From Amanita rubescens (taxonomy: Eukaryota > Basidiomycota > Agaricomycetes > Agaricales > Amanitaceae): 45,037 nt of DNA. The position numbers were made by a program, and so were the translations under genes. Of this stretch, positions 44,395 through 45,037 are shown piece after piece. The DNA lies in assembly GCA_015039365.1 (NCBI GenBank), contig WION01000427.1, positions 1-45,037 on the forward strand. Reading direction: 5' to 3'. Position 1 is the stretch's first letter, and each line of letters starts with the position of its first letter. The notes under the pieces were generated by a model. That model had not been told where the DNA came from and did no database searches. It saw only the letters and a list, made by a program, of their open reading frames with translations.

Positions 44395-45037
44395 CGAGAC
44401 CTTTCAAGAAATATTAGCTTAAATTTTTACACCTCGCGTAATACTACACCGCACCGGTCGTCATCCGAGGGCCGAAGAAGAGTTCTGGAGGATCTTTAAT
44501 GAAATATCAGTTTGAACTGTCTAAATATTAGGATGCTGAAACATACCCAGCGCTAGTACCCGGATGACTCGAATATAAATAACTTGCAGTAACAAGGGAT
44601 CTTTAAAAAGATATTAGTTTCGATTTTAACACCCAAGATATTTTCCGCCGTACGATGCATCGCCACTTTTTTCATCAGCCCAAGTAATTGATCTTCGCGG
44701 AAAATTGGTTTCAATTGCCTAACGATCTGGAAAATGTTTCACAGTACCTCTGGGGACGACTTTCAACGAATGTTAGTTTCAATCGCCAAACGCCTAGGAA
44801 ATTTCCAACGTACATGAGGTGCAGTTTGGTATCGCTGGAAGGTCCGGAGGGTGATTCGCCCGGGTAGTACCTGTGGCCGGGCCCCCGAAGATTGGGGGAG
44901 CTGGCAGCAGTTCTTTCAAGATATTAGGTTCAATCGGTTAAAAGTTTGGGTTAGATTCCGGCATACCGAGGAGGAGGACGCTGGGGACGGGGATTACTGG
45001 CAGTAGGTCTTTCATGGAATATTAGTTTGGACACACT
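44395..45037. repeat. Degenerate tandem repeat at the right edge
   Basis: A motif of the form TCTTT(C/A)A..(G)ATATTAGTTT, often followed by CAATCG or GATTTTAAC, recurs near 44410, 44503, 44610, 44700, 44769, 44920 and 45017. Several copies are preceded by CTTGCAGTA- or CTGGCAGTA-like sequence. Spacing varies from about 70 to 150 bases, mostly 90-107. The array runs off the window. It does not resemble the minisatellite of the PFT units. Confidence 0.55.

Noticed and set aside
1..45037. tRNA, rRNA, CRISPR, prophage or operon structures
   Set aside because: None recognised on either strand; introns and family content are eukaryotic.

Overview
The window looks like nuclear DNA of a basidiomycete fungus, probably an Agaricomycete. 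Genes are split by many short GT-AG introns (about 50-60 bases), TATA-type promoters are visible, and several gene families typical of mushroom-forming fungi occur: a Crinkler (CRN) effector, two HNH_2-type nucleases, a fungal kinase-like (PKL) gene and LINE debris. There are no operons, CRISPR arrays or bacterial signals, and I recognised no tRNA or rRNA gene.

The left 28 kb is a segmental-duplication array. The ancestral unit appears to be: minus-strand gene (here PFT-minus), a minisatellite of roughly 90-bp repeats, a divergent plus-strand gene (PFT-plus), then proline dehydrogenase (PRODH). Both PFT genes encode long helical proteins with a hydrophobic hairpin between long helices, as in the ClyA/HBL/Nhe alpha-pore-forming toxin superfamily. 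That assignment rests on architecture, not on a database search. Four copies can be read. Unit 0 (1-7190) keeps the 5' end of PFT-minus, a short minisatellite and an internally inverted PRODH pseudogene; unrelated genes fill its middle. Unit A (7313-15274) has the most complete divergent pair. Unit B (15821-18385) has a shortened PFT-minus and a PFT-plus cut after eight codons and fused to a PRODH fragment. Unit C (22536-28427) has a shortened PFT-minus, a PFT-plus missing its 3' two thirds, and the only full-length PRODH. A CRN effector gene with P-loop NTPase and PD-(D/E)XK nuclease domains (18669-21098) lies between units B and C.

The middle of unit 0 holds an inverted duplication of an unidentified gene (1.6-3.0 kb), a three-exon hypothetical gene (3.15-3.78 kb), an HNH_2 nuclease gene (4.1-5.4 kb) and a LINE remnant (5.46-5.94 kb).

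The right part (28.5-45 kb) is more ordinary: CAND1 (cullin exchange factor), a frame-broken kinase-like gene, a second HNH_2 nuclease, a small hypothetical gene, a PD-(D/E)XK-like gene with a frameshift, a secreted protein with an internal duplication, a possible small cysteine-rich ORF, and a degenerate tandem repeat running off the right edge.

Single-base insertions break frames repeatedly, even in the conserved CAND1 and PRODH genes. Some of the apparent pseudogenes may therefore be assembly errors. Large deletions, fusions and inversions in the array cannot be explained that way. How the genes work together is inference: the divergent pair may be a co-expressed two-protein pore-forming system, and PRODH seems to have been carried along by duplication.
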